Source: JADKCL01 sp046329055 (GTDB taxonomy: Bacteria > Bacteroidota > Bacteroidia > J057 > JADKCL01). Taken from it: a stretch of DNA of 64,000 nucleotides. The DNA lies in the NCBI GenBank assembly GCA_046329055.1, contig JAXLVK010000022.1, positions 3,115 through 67,114 of the forward strand, written 5' to 3'. Position 1 is the first letter of the stretch; the number at the start of each line of letters is the position of its first letter. Shown here in pieces: positions 36,574 to 48,509 of the stretch. A program made the translations under genes and the position numbers. The notes below the pieces were generated by a model. The model did not search any database, was not told where the DNA came from, and worked only from the letters and a program-made list of their open reading frames with translations.

Positions 36574-37135
36574 ATGTCACAAGGCAAAAATACCTCCTCT
36601 TACCTTTGGTGATCGTGTTTGGCGTGGCCTCGATCAGTACCAAGCAGCTGGCAAACGAGCATCCGGCACCTACTGCAACATGGAATACCCCGGCTACGAC
36701 TTCACTCAGTCGGACAAATGCCATTGGGATCCGGAGGCATTGCTGAGCTTCACGCACATCTACAATGAAGGCGTTCTTGAGCATGGAGACAATTCGCATC
36801 CCACGGTGCGCTTGATCGTCTTGACGGATCGTCCTTTCTGGCCTCTTGCTGCTAGGGGTGCTGATCTATTTCCCGCGTTCGGACAAGGTGCGCGCCTTGG
36901 AGGCAGTGGTATTTGCCTTGATTGCGGCAGGAGGCTTGGGGAACATCATCGACCGGATTCTTGCTGGTGTTGGTGGTGGATTTCATGCACATGTACTTCG
37001 GCATGGACTGGACCAGCACGGGCATTTTCAATGTCGCCGACCTCTATATCACCTTTGGTGTGGCCATTTACTTGATCGCATTGGTGAACCTGATCAAGAA
37101 CAAGGGCAAAGGAAGAGGAAGTTGCGGCAAGCTGA
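36574..37135 (+). CDS. lspA: Lipoprotein signal peptidase, frameshifted
   Basis: Pieces in order are LVIVFGVASI and TKQLANEH (the conserved Asp in front is lost at an indel), FTHIYNEGVLEHG, the helix LEAVVFALIAAGGLGNIIDRI with the first catalytic Asp in NIIDR, and VVDFMHMYFGMDW followed by GIFNVADLYITFGV with the second Asp in FNVAD. These are the LspA signatures of an aspartic signal peptidase that cleaves prolipoproteins. The FNVAD and NIIDR motifs make the identification firm despite about five indels. The likely stop is at 37133. Confidence 0.8.
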
Positions 37136-37259
37136 GCAGCTTTTCGCAGGCCGATTGCCTGGGCGTCGCCTCCTACCATGAAAGCGTTCCGCTACGGTGG
37201 CCGACGGAACCCATGGAATACAATCATGTTTCACCTTATCAATTGCTTCCCAGCAGGTG

Positions 37260-37743
37260 ATCTTCCTGCGGGTGAGAGTACGTGTCCTACCTTCCAGCCG
37301 CCCTTCCCCAGAATTGGAGCATCGTCTGAGCAGGGCGGCCGTTTTCGTCCATCAGTTTGGTTGTGGTTGATTCGTCATCTGCGGCATTGTCTGAAAATAT
37401 TCAGGATTGCAGCGATGTCATGTTGCCGATGCAGTCCCAAGTTGTCTGGGCGCGTGTCACGGGTTGCCAGGTTCCATTGTCGCGGAGGAAAAGAACGACT
37501 CCCGGCGGGAAAATCAGAGGGATCGAGCGAAAAGCGCCCGGTTGTTTGTCCGTCTGTTTGAAAGAGCGTGTCTTGTTCGTGTGCGGGCAGTTTGTTGGCC
37601 CAATCGTCAGCTGTCAGCGGAGGCTTGCGCGTTCCAGATTTCTTTTTGTAGGGTCTCGGTCAGTGTCTGCGCGGTCAGCGGATTGAATGCAAGCAATGTC
37701 AGGGTCAGGGCTGCGAGGATGCTGGGGAAGCGATGCGATTCAT
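37260..37743 (-). CDS. Possible secreted protein, frameshifted
   Basis: On the reverse strand an ATG at 37743 is followed (after one shift) by a good signal peptide, ILAALTLTLLAFNPLTAQT, and then LTETLQKEIWNAQA. Further frames give RFSLDPSDFPAG, VVLFLRDNGTWQPVTRAQTTW and TTTKLMDENGRPAQTMLQFWG. The codon use and the signal peptide argue for a real, exported protein of about 150 residues broken by indels. I do not recognise it. The end is not defined; a frame closes at 37287. It converges with lspA. Confidence 0.4.
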
Positions 37744-38779
37744 TGTTGCTCTATCGAACGAATTTTGAAACTGGGACAAAGTTATATCGTCGAAAAGGGC
37801 TCCGCTGGCAAATTGAACGAACGGGCCTCCTGAAGGACGAAGGCAGTTTGGTTGAACGAACGGGCACATTTGGCCATTTCACACGAGCAGCTTTGGACGA
37901 ACGCACTCCCCATAAGCATGACGGATGGAATCCGAGGACTCGGCTGCCGCTTGCCCAAGCGGAATGGCAGAAATGAGGGCCAACGTACGGATTGGGGCAG
38001 CCAGAAAATCCATCCCTTTTCGGAGGCAGGTACGCCCACGGATTTGCACTGGCGCGAGGGAATCTTTGTATATTCAGAAGGTCGGCAATGACCTCCATCT
38101 GATAGAAGCTAAAATATTCTGGCAGCCTGGCCTATGATCTGAACTTTACCCCAGAACTCACATTCGGTTTTAAAGTCTGCAGTGACTTTTAAGTAAAGTT
38201 CAGGTAGTATTTTGTCCAAGCCCAGACTATATTTTCTCAGCTTGATAAGGTGGTGCGATCTGTCATAGTGTTCCAATCTCATCTCAGGCATGATTCAGTT
38301 GTCACAGTGAATGGGGTGAACATTCGTTCGATGGCCCTGTCGATATGCCTGCTCGTATTGGCCTCACATTCGAGATTTGACACATCTTGCTTCCTCTGGA
38401 TTCTTGAGGTGGTTTTGGTACGGGAGACTGCCTGAGCCACGGGCGGCAAATGTTGTTGTTGTTTGTTATATGGCAGGAATCAGGCCTGCTGTCTGAGCAC
38501 ACATGTGCGATGGTCGGACGGGTGTACACATTCATGGTGACTACTTGGTGCGAGCGTGGCTGGTGAGAACAACATTTATCACTTCACGACCTTTGATTTC
38601 AAAATGCTAATAATTCGATTATTTGCGTATATTCTGGTAGCAGTGGGAACTGCCTGATAGGTACGTTCTCTCGATATTTGTACTAGTGAATTAACTGCAG
38701 CGAAATCCCTTTGCTTCCCCATCTGAACACATATTTTGTGAATTCGTTTAATTTAAACTAGTTGAAATGTGGTCATAAG
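37744..38779. other. Unassigned region upstream of sprA
   Basis: About 1 kb without any gene I can recognise. From about 38100 the base composition turns AT-rich, unlike the flanking sequence. TTGAACGAACGGGC occurs twice, at 37813-37826 and 37852-37865. A reverse frame at 38109-38291 (60 codons) looks weakly protein-like. In related genomes ruvA and the first 250-300 codons of sprA would be expected here, but neither is visible. See findings. Confidence 0.5.
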
Positions 38780-41700
38780 GACGGGGAGAAGCCCGCCCAC
38801 GTTGACTGGGATACGCAGGCACTTTGACTTTGAAAACCAGGATCAAGTTGACTCACCAAGACTTGAATGAGATCATCCGTGCACCAGCGGCACCAAGCCT
38901 GCCCTTGAATGGATTCGTTGATTTGAAGGTGTTGGAACTTTCTGGCATCAAGATGTTCTCAAGTTTGGCCTTGATGAGGACTGCACGCTGTCCTGGTCAA
39001 AAGGGCAGATCTAAAGCGGTTCTGCGACGAGCACAAGTCGCCTGGAGTTCCGCAAGCGGCGATGATCATTATCGGCAACCGCCACTTCTTCCTGGAGCCA
39101 GCCTGTTCCCGCTACGAGTACGCCCTCAAGGGCCGCCCGGAACCTGAACTCGCCCATCACCATCACCCGGATGGAGGTGTGGATCACGAACAACACAGCG
39201 CGAGCACGGTGGGATAACCGCAACGCGGTCGGCTTCGTGGACTTGCAGGAAAACCGAGCTGGACCCTAGCGGCAACCCGTCCACTCACAAAGGCCGCCTC
39301 TGAACCAGCAGGCCCGTTTCCCGCACGAGCTACCCCGACAACAACGCCAACAACCTCCTACCGCAGATCAACACCAACCCGATCTACTTCGAGAAGTCAA
39401 CGGTGGACACCGCCCGTGAACAACTCGAGCTTCCAAACGGCACGACTTCCTCAAGGTCGAGAACATGCGGAAACTGAATCCGAACGAATTCACCTTCCAC
39501 CCGCAGCTGGTTATCCTCGCTGAACAGCGCCCTGCAACAGACCCAGGTCATCTCTTCGTCTCCTACGAATACCGCCGCGGCGGCGAGGTCTATCAGGTCG
39601 GTGACTTCACCTATGATCCCGGCAAGCAGGCCAATGACCTCAACAGCAACGTCCTGTTCCTGAAAAATGCTGAAGCCGGACAAGATCCAGCCCTGCAGCA
39701 ACAACACCCTTCCCACTTCGTGACCTGATGATGAAAACATCTACAGCCTCGGTGGCATGGCCTTCCGCCAGAAGTGGGAATTCGCCTTCGAGGTGATCTT
39801 CGACTCGCGGACGAGCGCAGGCGACCTCGGGATACCTGCTGTCACGACTCTATGCTTGGAAGCGAGATTCCCCTGATCCGCGTCCTCGGCTTGGACACCC
39901 TCCAAAACAACAACCAAAAGCGGCTCCGGACAACTTTTTCGACTACATCGACCGGATTACCATCATCCCGACAAGGGCACGATCATCTTCCTGGTGCTGG
40001 AGCCCTTCGAGATCATACGCAGCAAGCTGCGCAACGTCGCCGAGGAGGGCACTGCTCCTCGACACGCTCTACTCTGGTACACCGCAGGACGCCATCAACT
40101 ACGCCTCCGACAAGAACCGCTACTTCCCCAAGGGCAGCTACCAAGGCAGCCGCGGCTCGGAGATTTCCCTGAACCTCTCAACGTGGCTCCCCCGGCTCCG
40201 TCAAGGTCACCGCCAATGGCATCACCCTGCAAGAAGGCACGACTACCAGGTCGATTACAGCATCGGCAAGGCGACCATCCTCAACCAAAACCTCACATCT
40301 TGGTCAGGAACTCAAGTGCACCTTCGAGACCAACAACCTCTTCGGCATCGACACCAAGACGATGCAGGGCTCGCGGTTCGACCTGAACATCAACAAGGAC
40401 TTCCAACTCGAGCTACCGTCCTGCACCCGAATGAGCGCCCCACATCAACAAGATTGTCATCGGGGACGAACCCACCTCCAACACCATCTGGGGCTCCGAC
40501 GGTATCTTCCGCAAGGACAGCAAGTTCCTGACCAAGCTTCATCGACAAGCTGTCTTTCCTCCAGACCAATGAAATTCCAACATCAATGCCCAAGGTGAAT
40601 TCGCACAGCTCCTGCCGGGTCACCCGCGTGCCATCGAGGTGAATGGAGAAAAGGGCATCGCCTACCTCGACGACTTCGAAAGCGCCAAGACCACCCCGAC
40701 CTACGGGCTACCGCGCTTGGTCGATCATTTCACCTCCCGGCAACAACGGCTACAACAACATGGTCAGCCGCCGGCCCGATGGAATGCTGCGCTCAGCGAA
40801 GGCTTCAACCGCGAAGCTCGCTTGGTACAGCATCGACCCCAGCTTCTACTACGGCATCACCGATGAGGTCTTCGCCGAGTCGGAGCTGAGCAACCACTAC
40901 ATCCGTCAGGTCACTCCCCAACGAGGTCTTCCCAAACCAGACCCGTATCACGGGCGACAACGTGCTTCGGACATTTGACCTGCAGTACAAGCCCAATCAG
41001 CGGGCATGTACAACTACGAAGCCTCCGTTGCCCTGCTCAATCCCGACGGAACCTTCAAGAATCCTGGAGTGACATGTGGGCGGGCATCCAGCGGCGCACC
41101 AGCGGCAACACCGACTTCGAGGCCGCCAACTTCGAGTTCATTGAGTTCTGGATGCACCCGTTCATCTATGACCAAAACAACGGTGGTCAGTTCATGCTGA
41201 ACTTGGGTGCAGTGAGCGAGGACGTGCTCCGTGACAACGTTCGGAACTTCGAAAACGGCCTTCCCTGCGACCCGAACGACATCAATACCGTGGACACGAG
41301 CGCTTGGGGCCTGTACCCGCTCACTACGCCGGCCCACCACCCTATTCAGCAATGAGGAAAACCGAGCGCCCGAACCAGGACGTGGGCTTGGACGGCCTGA
41401 GCGATGAGCGCGAGCGCACCTTCTTCAAGGGCTACCTGGACACCCTGAATGCCAACTTTGGAAGCACCACGCCGATCGTGCAAAATGCGACAGCTGACCC
41501 GAGTGGTGACGATTACCGCTACTTCCGCGGTTCATCCCTCGACAACGTCGGCATCCTCAACCGCTACCTGCCCTTCAACGGCCACGAGGGCAACACCCCT
41601 CTGAATTCCGTCCAGAACGGCTACAGCACCCAAGGCTCGCCCACGCCCGACACGGAGGACCTGAACCAAAACAGTACGCTGAACTCCAGCGAGCGCTATT

Positions 41701-44700
41701 GGGAATACAAGATGAACCTGAACCCTGCGGACATGCAGGTGGGCAAAAACTTCATCGTGGACGTGATCCCGGCCGAGGTCACCCTTGTGAACCAGACGGT
41801 CGAAACTGTGAAGTGGTACCAGTTCCGGATTCCGCTGAATGCAGGTCGGGCCATCGGGGACATCCAGGACTTCAAAGCCATCGAATTCATCCGGATGTAC
41901 ATGAATGGCTGGCAGAAGGACGCCATCCTGCGCTTCGCGAAGTTCCAGCTCGTGTCCACGACTTGGCGCACCGCCCGCGACTACATGGGCCCGCTCACAG
42001 ACACCCTGCTTCCCGACCCGCAGCCCGGCAGCTTCTTCAACATCGGCACGGTGAACATCGAGGAAAACGGCAACCGCCAACCCTTCCCCTACGTGCTGCC
42101 TCCCGGCATCGTGCGTCAGCGCCAAGTCGCAAGCACCCAGGTGGGCCTCCTCATGAACGAGCAAGCATTGGTCATGAAGACCTGTGGCCTTGCCGATGGA
42201 GACGGACGCGGTGCCTTCAAGCTCGTGAACTACGACATGCGATCGTACAAGCGGCTCAAGATGTGGGTCCACGCGGAAAACATACCCGGAGCGCCCTATC
42301 AGTTCCAGGATGGGGATTTACGAGCTTTCATACGATTGGGGTCCGACATCCAGAACAACTACTACGAATACGAGATCCCGCTGAATTCCTCAGAACCGGG
42401 GGCGGTGGACTCGCTAGGGGTTTGGGCAAATCAGTTCGACATCGTCCTAGCGGATTTGGCGGTGGCGAAAAATGAGCGAAATCTGCAAAACTATCCGGTC
42501 ATCAACCGATTCGAATACGCGCTCCACGATCCAGATCGACAGGGCCACAAGGTATATGTCGTGGGTACGCCCAAGACCTCGGATGTGAAGGCGATGATGG
42601 TGGGTATCCGAAACAACAATGACGGAAGTGGGCCCATCTGTGCGGAGGTCTGGGTGAACGAATTGCGGATGGTGGACTTTGACGAGACATCGGGCTGGGC
42701 TGCGAATGCTAGGGCCACGATCAAGCTTGCAGACTTCGCGAACATCTCGGTCTCCGGAAGCATCAAAACCCCCGGATTCGGCGCCCTGGAGCAGAAAATC
42801 AACAACCGCAGCCGCGAGACCACCAAGAGCATCGACGTGGCGGGCACCTTCAACATGGGCAAGTTCTTCCCCAAAAACTGGGGCATACAGTTGCCGCTTT
42901 ACATGAGCTATGGTGAACGCGTGGTCGATCCGAGGTTCAATCCGCTGGAGTCCGATGTGCAGATGGTGAACTACCTCGCTGAGCAGCCGGTTGACGACAG
43001 GGACTCCATCTTGGAATCGCTGCAAGACCGAAGGGTGAACAAGAGCATCTCCTTGAACAACATCCGAAAGGTACGAGTGCAGCAACCTGGCAGTGGTAAG
43101 ACGCCGCCCAAGACCCACCTCTGGGACATCGAGAACCTGACGCTGAGCCTCTCGCACAACGAGACATTTGCCAGCAACTACACCACGCAGTACCGCATTC
43201 AGAAGAATGACAAGGCCTCCTTGGCTTATGCCTACAACTTCGATTCGAAGCCGATCGAGCCCTTCAAGAATGCGAAGCACAAGAACCCGATCACGCTCTT
43301 CAACTTCAATCCGCTGCCCAAGACCATCGGTTTCGGGATCTCGCTGGACAGGAATTATGAGGAGAACCAAATCCGCCAATCGACCGGGACGATCTTGATT
43401 GCGCCGACTTTCATGAAGCGGTTCATGATCACCCGGAACTACAACTTGCGCTGGGACCTCACCAAGAGCTTGAGCTTCAACTACCAAGCCATGAACTCTG
43501 GTCGGGTAGATGAGCCTGTGGGACGGATCACCCAAAACAACCGCGACAGCCTCTACCGCAACATCTTGAATTTTGGTGCGGAGCAGGACAGCTTTGGGCG
43601 GGATTCCTTGGGTCGCGACAAGTTTGTGAATTTCGGTCGGAACATGAACTTCACGCAGCAGGTCGGTCTGAACTACATCGTGCCATTCGACAAGTTCAAG
43701 CCCACCAACTGGATCAGTGCGACCATGTCCTACCAGGCTGGCTATGCTTGGTTGAGCGCTCCGGACAACAACCTGAGCCTCGGCAATCAGATCAACAACA
43801 ACTCCACCATCACCGCCAATACCCGATGGAACCTTGAGGGATTGTACAGCAAGGTGAAGTTCATGAAGAAGATCTTGGATGAGCAGAACAAGGGGCCGGG
43901 CGGCGATACCAAACCCGGTGGCCCCAAGGTCGAGCCCAAGCCCAAGGTTCCGGTTCCCGGCCAAGAGGTGGCAGACGAGGACAGCACCAAGAAAGACGAC
44001 AAGCTCCTCGTCTTGAAGAAGATTGGCGAGCAAATGATGCGCCTGGTGATGATGGTGCGCAACGTGGACGTCAACTACTCCACCAACTCCGCCACCTCCA
44101 TTGCAGGCTGGATGCCCAATACCGACAACTTCGGCTTGGACTTCAAGTATCAGTACCTGAACGCGGACAGCACCCAGATGCTGCGCAGCAACAAGTGGGC
44201 GCCCGGATTGCCGTTTGTGGTGGGCTGGCAGCCGGAATTGTGGAGGGCAAGCCAGGTCGGTGACACTGCGATGCTCACGGATTTTGCGACCAAGGGTTGG
44301 ATCAGTACGAACTCCACCCTGTCCACGCCCTACACGCAGACTTGGAGCCAAGCCTTGACCGGGCGGACCTCGCTCACGTTGCTCAAGGATTTCAAGATCG
44401 ACCTCAACATCACCAAGAACAACTCCATCAACTCCTCGGAGCTGTTCCACTGGGTGGATTCGCTGGATCGTCACGTGCATGACAACCGTTACAGCACGGG
44501 TCAGTACTCGGTCTCCTACATTTTCTTGGGGACGGCGTTTGAGAAAAACGTGGATGCGAGCCGCAGCTACCTCGACCTGCAAGACGTGGCCCGTGGAGTG
44601 ATCTCGCAACGATTGGCAGCGGACAACCCCTTCTACAGCCAGTTCCTGACGCGCTCAGGTGCCGCGGCGACGCTGGTGGATGGCAAGTATGCCCAAGGTT

Positions 44701-45521
44701 ATTACCGCAACTCCCAAGAGGTTTTGCTCCCGAGCTTCCTCGCAGCCTACGGCGTGGGCAAGGCGGACAAGATTGGCCTGAATGCCTTCCCGTCCATCCC
44801 GCTGCCGAACTGGAACGTGAACTACACGGGCTTGGGCAAGCTGCCAGCACTCAAGAAGCATTTCTCCTCGGTGTCCATCAAGCACGCCTACCGCGGTACG
44901 TACAGCATCGGCGGGTACACCAGCAACGTGCGCTATGACGGTGACGTGACCAGCGGCTTCTCCAGCAGCTTCTTCGGGGTGGGCATCACCTCGGGTCAGG
45001 ACTCCATCTACAACATCCAAAGCGCCTACGTGGTGCCGCAGGTGTCGTTCACAGAATCCTTCGCTCCGCTGGCGGGCATCAACATGAACTTCAAGAATGG
45101 CCTCACCACGAGCCTGGACCTGAAGATGAACCGCAACATCTCCCTCAGCACGGGTAACCAACAGCTGACCGAGATGCGCTCCAAGGACTTCACCCTGAGC
45201 GTGAGCTACCGCAAGGACAAGCTCGACAAGACGCTGAACTTGTTTGGCCGCACGCTGAACCTGAAAAATGCACTCAATGCTCGCTTGGATGTGACCCTGC
45301 GTGACAGCAAGACCCGCAACCGCAAGCTCGACTTCGAGGGCAACAGCGACTTCACCGCGGGCAACTTCATGCTCATCGTCAAGCCCAACGTGGACTACAC
45401 GATCAACACCAAGCTGAACGTGCGGTTCTACATTGAGCACACCCGCAACCGTCCAGCAATCTCCACCAGTTTCCCGAGCAGCTACACGGCTGTGGGCTTC
45501 CAGGTGCGGTTCACGCTGTAA
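38780..45521 (+). CDS. sprA: SprA/Sov, T9SS outer-membrane translocon (N-terminus missing, 5' part frameshifted)
   Basis: SprA is the giant outer-membrane barrel through which T9SS cargo passes. The gene can be followed from FDFENQ (near 38823) through IKLTHQD, SLPLNG, ALKGRPE, MEVWITNN and GFVDL, then FEAANFEFIEFWMHPFIYDQ near 41130. From about 41350 to the stop it is a single clean frame with VGLDGLSDERERTFF, KLADFANISVSGSIKTPGFG and a terminal YTAVGFQVRFTL beta-signal. About 2250 codons are spanned; known SprA has about 2400. Before 41350 indels occur every 50-150 nt. The signal peptide and first 250-300 residues are not found. gcvH follows, the conserved order in Bacteroidota. Confidence 0.9.
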
Positions 45522-45537
45522 GGGTTGCAATCATCGC

Positions 45538-45578
45538 CGATCCCTGCAAGGAAGGATGTTCCGACCTTGCCGGGATCG
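45538..45578 (+). terminator. Hairpin after sprA
   Basis: CGATCCCTGCAAGG (45538-45551) pairs with CCTTGCCGGGATCG (45565-45578) with one mismatch, followed by CATCATTTTC. It probably ends the sprA transcript although the T tract is short. Confidence 0.55.
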
Positions 45579-45717
45579 CATCATTTTCAGGTGGTTGCCC
45601 TATCCGAAACCCAACAATTCTTGGGTGATTTTGGTGACAGGGTAATTCAGGCAGTACAGTGGCTTTTTTTCGGTGGAATCTCTATATTCGCTCCCTGAAT
45701 TAAATAGCACTAATAAG

Positions 45718-46098
45718 ATGAGTTATCCCTCCGATCTGCTGTATACCAAGGACCACGAGTGGGTTCGCATTGAAGGCAATATCGCCACAGTCGGCATCAC
45801 TGATTTCGCACAGGGAGAACTGGGCGACATCGTGTATGTGGAGGTGGAAACTTTGGGCGAGACCCTCGACGTGCACGACGCGTTCGGCTCCGTTGAGGCC
45901 GTCAAGACCGTTTCCGACCTGTTCATGCCAGTTGCTGGTGAGGTAATTGAGGTCAATTCCGGCCTGAACGATACTCCGGAGGTCGTCAACACTGATCCCT
46001 ACGGCGATGGCTGGATGATCAAGGTCGCCATGCCTGATGGTGGCAACAGAGGTGAACTCCTGACTGCCGACGAGTACAAGAAGCTGATCGGCGCTTAA
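45718..46098 (+). CDS. gcvH: Glycine cleavage system H protein
   Basis: The 126-residue protein carries the lipoyl domain with the acceptor Lys63 in GSVEAVKTVSD, the N-terminal YTKDHEWVRIEG and the C-terminal NTDPYGDGWMIKV. It shuttles the aminomethyl group in glycine decarboxylation. The ATG at 45718 gives the usual length; the frame is open further upstream. A TATATTCG box at 45683-45690 may be its -7 element. It lies between sprA and a hairpin terminator. Confidence 0.96.
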   Translation: MSYPSDLLYTKDHEWVRIEGNIATVGITDFAQGELGDIVYVEVETLGETLDVHDAFGSVEAVKTVSDLFMPVAGEVIEVNSGLNDTPEVVNTDPYGDGWMIKVAMPDGGNRGELLTADEYKKLIGA

Positions 46099-46129
46099 GC
46101 CGCTCAACATCTTGTGTTTGCAAGGTCTC

Positions 46130-46163
46130 CGAGGTCTTCATGGCAGGGTTCATGAAGACCTCG
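46130..46163 (+). terminator. Terminator after gcvH
   Basis: A perfect 13-bp stem (46130-46142 with 46151-46163, CGAGGTCTTCATG and its complement) with an 8-nt loop is followed by AATATTTTCC. It lies 32 nt after the gcvH stop. Confidence 0.75.
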
Positions 46164-46216
46164 AATATTTTCCGAGGCCCATACCTCTTTGTGATTTTCA
46201 TTCGTATAGCATCAAG

Positions 46217-48016
46217 ATGAGACACTGGACCACGCTGCTGATCGTCATGCTCCTCCCGATGTGGATGTGGGCACAGGGGGGCGAGCCTGAACTGGCCGAC
46301 AAGTATTTCCGTGATGCCGAGTATGAAAATGCCCTGAACCTCTACAACAAGCTGCAAAAGCAGGAACCCGAGAACCGGACCTACAACTTGCGCGTTGCTG
46401 AGTGTCAGCAGAAGCTCGGGCAATACAGTGAATGCGTTTCCAGCCTCGAAAAGGCCTACCGTCGCAATCCCACTGAGTACATCTACGGCTTTGTGTTGGG
46501 CGATGCCTATCGATTGGCTGGCGACTTCAAGAAGGCTGAATCCACAGAAAACGAGACGATCACCAAGCGGATGCAATCCGAGGCCGACTTCATGGAGGTC
46601 GGGGCCTGGCTCACCGATCAAGGCAAAAACGAACTCGCCCTGCGGGTCTATCAGCAGGGGCGCAAGACATTGCACAGCAAGTACGTCTTTGGCGACGAAA
46701 TCGGGCACCTCTACAAATTGGTTGGTGAATACGGCCTGGCCACGCAGGAATACCTCGAGCAGTATTACCTCAACCCGTCATTGATCAATACCATCAAGAC
46801 GAACATCCTCACCGTGGTCAATGACCGCTCCAAGGACATCGTCGAAAAGACGCTCCTCGATGCCGTGAACAAGAACGGGAAGGACCTTGGGCTCCGCACG
46901 ATGGTCTTCGACTTTTATGTCCTCACGCAGAATTTCTACGAGGCCCTCGTCCAATGCAAGTCCATCGACAAGGTGAACAACGAGGATGGCGGCCGTGTCT
47001 TCCAATACGCCCTCACCCTCCGCAACAACAAGGAGTACAAGCTCAGCAACAAGGCGCTGGATTACGTCATCGAGACGCATGAGGGCAGCAGCTATTACAT
47101 GCGCTCCTTCCAGGAAAAGGCCGTGAACGGAGAAATGCTCGCTTTCGAGTCATTGCCGCCCGACACCGTCGCCATCCGCGAGGCTGTGAATGCCTACGAT
47201 GCCCTGTTTGCGCAGTTTGGACGCAGGCCGGTATTCTACGATGCCATGTACCGCAAGGCCAAGCTGCTGGCATTCTACCTCTTCGACCTGGACAAAGCCC
47301 TCAGCGAACTCGAACTTGCCACCGCGCAGCAGCTCAAGCCGCAGGAGATGGCCCAGGTGAACCTGCTCATCGGCGATGTCCTGCTCATGCAAAAGGAGTA
47401 CAACCGCTCCAAACTCAAGTACACCGAAGTCGCCGAAGCATGGAAGGAAGGCCAAATCGGCGCGGAAGCCAAGTACAAGCAAGGCCGCCTCAGCTATTAC
47501 AAAGGCGACTTCGAGTACAGCAAGGCCCGCCTCCAGACCATCAAGGACAACACCAGCAACGACATCAGCAACGATGCCATCCAGCTCTTCCTCCTGATCC
47601 AGGACAACATCGGCTTGGACACCACGACCTATCCGCTGAGCCGCTTCGCGCAGGCCCAGCTGCTGGTCTATCAACGCGACTTTGACCCGGCGCTCACGCT
47701 GCTCGACAGCATCGCCTACGCCTTCCCCAGCAACACCCTCGCCGACGAGATCCTCTGGGAAAAGGCCAACATCCACCTGCAGCGCAACGAGATCGACAAG
47801 GCGCTCACCCTCCTCGACAAGATCATCACCGACCACGGCGAGGACATCTACGGCGACGACGCGCTCTTCACCAAGGCCAAGATCTACGACTACAACCTCA
47901 AGGACAAAGCCAAAGCCATGGGGCTGTACATCGATTTCCTCAAGAAATACACGGGGAGCCTGTTCATCGTGCAGGTGCGGCAGCGGATCCGGGAGCTGCG
48001 AGAGGCGCGGATATAG
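46217..48016 (+). CDS. Exported TPR protein
   Basis: The 599-residue protein (ATG at 46217) has a signal peptide cleaved near MWAQ (residue 20). The rest is TPR throughout: ADKYFRDAEYENALNLYNKL, then VAECQQKLGQYSECVSSLEKAY, and clear repeats at the end (ADEILWEKANIHLQRNEIDKA). It is periplasmic or outer-membrane bound without a lipobox. The C-terminal part resembles outer-membrane assembly TPR proteins, but no partner is known. A link to sprA/T9SS is possible by position only. Confidence 0.8.
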   Translation: MRHWTTLLIVMLLPMWMWAQGGEPELADKYFRDAEYENALNLYNKLQKQEPENRTYNLRVAECQQKLGQYSECVSSLEKAYRRNPTEYIYGFVLGDAYRLAGDFKKAESTENETITKRMQSEADFMEVGAWLTDQGKNELALRVYQQGRKTLHSKYVFGDEIGHLYKLVGEYGLATQEYLEQYYLNPSLINTIKTNILTVVNDRSKDIVEKTLLDAVNKNGKDLGLRTMVFDFYVLTQNFYEALVQCKSIDKVNNEDGGRVFQYALTLRNNKEYKLSNKALDYVIETHEGSSYYMRSFQEKAVNGEMLAFESLPPDTVAIREAVNAYDALFAQFGRRPVFYDAMYRKAKLLAFYLFDLDKALSELELATAQQLKPQEMAQVNLLIGDVLLMQKEYNRSKLKYTEVAEAWKEGQIGAEAKYKQGRLSYYKGDFEYSKARLQTIKDNTSNDISNDAIQLFLLIQDNIGLDTTTYPLSRFAQAQLLVYQRDFDPALTLLDSIAYAFPSNTLADEILWEKANIHLQRNEIDKALTLLDKIITDHGEDIYGDDALFTKAKIYDYNLKDKAKAMGLYIDFLKKYTGSLFIVQVRQRIRELREARI

Positions 48017-48041
48017 GGGCGAGCGAGAGGCTGTAAAAAAA

Positions 48042-48080
48042 GAGGCGAGAGGCGTCCCCAAATGAGGCGAGAGGCGTCCC
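48042..48080. repeat. 17-nt direct repeat
   Basis: GAGGCGAGAGGCGTCCC occurs at 48042-48058 and again at 48064-48080, separated by 5 nt, between the TPR gene and the HxlR gene. The repeat itself contains an internal GAGGCGAGAGGCG duplication. No function is apparent. Confidence 0.8.
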
Positions 48081-48163
48081 GCCCGAAGCCGAACAGACTG
48101 TCCGCCTCTGGCGGGTGGATACGGTGATCCCGACCGGAGTCTCCACGCGATAAATCGTACCGC

Positions 48164-48484
48164 CTACCCCACCAAATCCCGTCCCCAAGCATGCAACTCC
48201 GTCAGAATCGGCTCCAGCCGCAGCCCCCGCTCCGTCAATGAATATTCCACCGTCGGCGGCACCGTTGCGAACACCTCGCGCACCACGATCCCATTCTTCT
48301 CCATGTTCCGCAATTCCTTGGACAGCATACGCGTGTTGATGCCTGTGATGCTCTTTTCCAGGTCGCTGAAACGCTTGGTCCCGGAGAACAATGTGTAAAT
48401 GATCGGCATGGACCACTTCCCGCCGATGATGTCCAGGATCGCCCGCATCGTACAACGCTCCTCAGTATGTCCGCTTTTTTTCAT
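48164..48484 (-). CDS. HxlR family transcriptional regulator
   Basis: The 106-residue protein is a winged-helix regulator of the HxlR type. It has a conserved N-terminal Cys (residue 11), LDIIGGKWSMPIIYTLFSG, then RFSDLEKSITGINTRMLSKEL and VPPTVEYSLTERGLRLEPIL. HxlR proteins often sense electrophiles or aldehydes through the conserved Cys. It is divergent from an old-yellow-enzyme reductase, with an inverted repeat in the 118-nt gap, so it probably controls that gene and itself. Confidence 0.92.
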   Translation of the reverse strand: MKKSGHTEERCTMRAILDIIGGKWSMPIIYTLFSGTKRFSDLEKSITGINTRMLSKELRNMEKNGIVVREVFATVPPTVEYSLTERGLRLEPILTELHAWGRDLVG

Positions 48485-48509
48485 TTTCTAAGTCAATGAC
48501 AGTGAGCTG

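Noticed and set aside
37813..37865. TTGAACGAACGGGC as an iteron or attachment site
   Set aside because: Only two copies, in a stretch of doubtful sequence quality, with no integrase or replication gene nearby.
42447..44609. Reverse open frame of 720 codons inside sprA
   Set aside because: The forward frame carries the SprA motifs; the reverse one is an antisense shadow.
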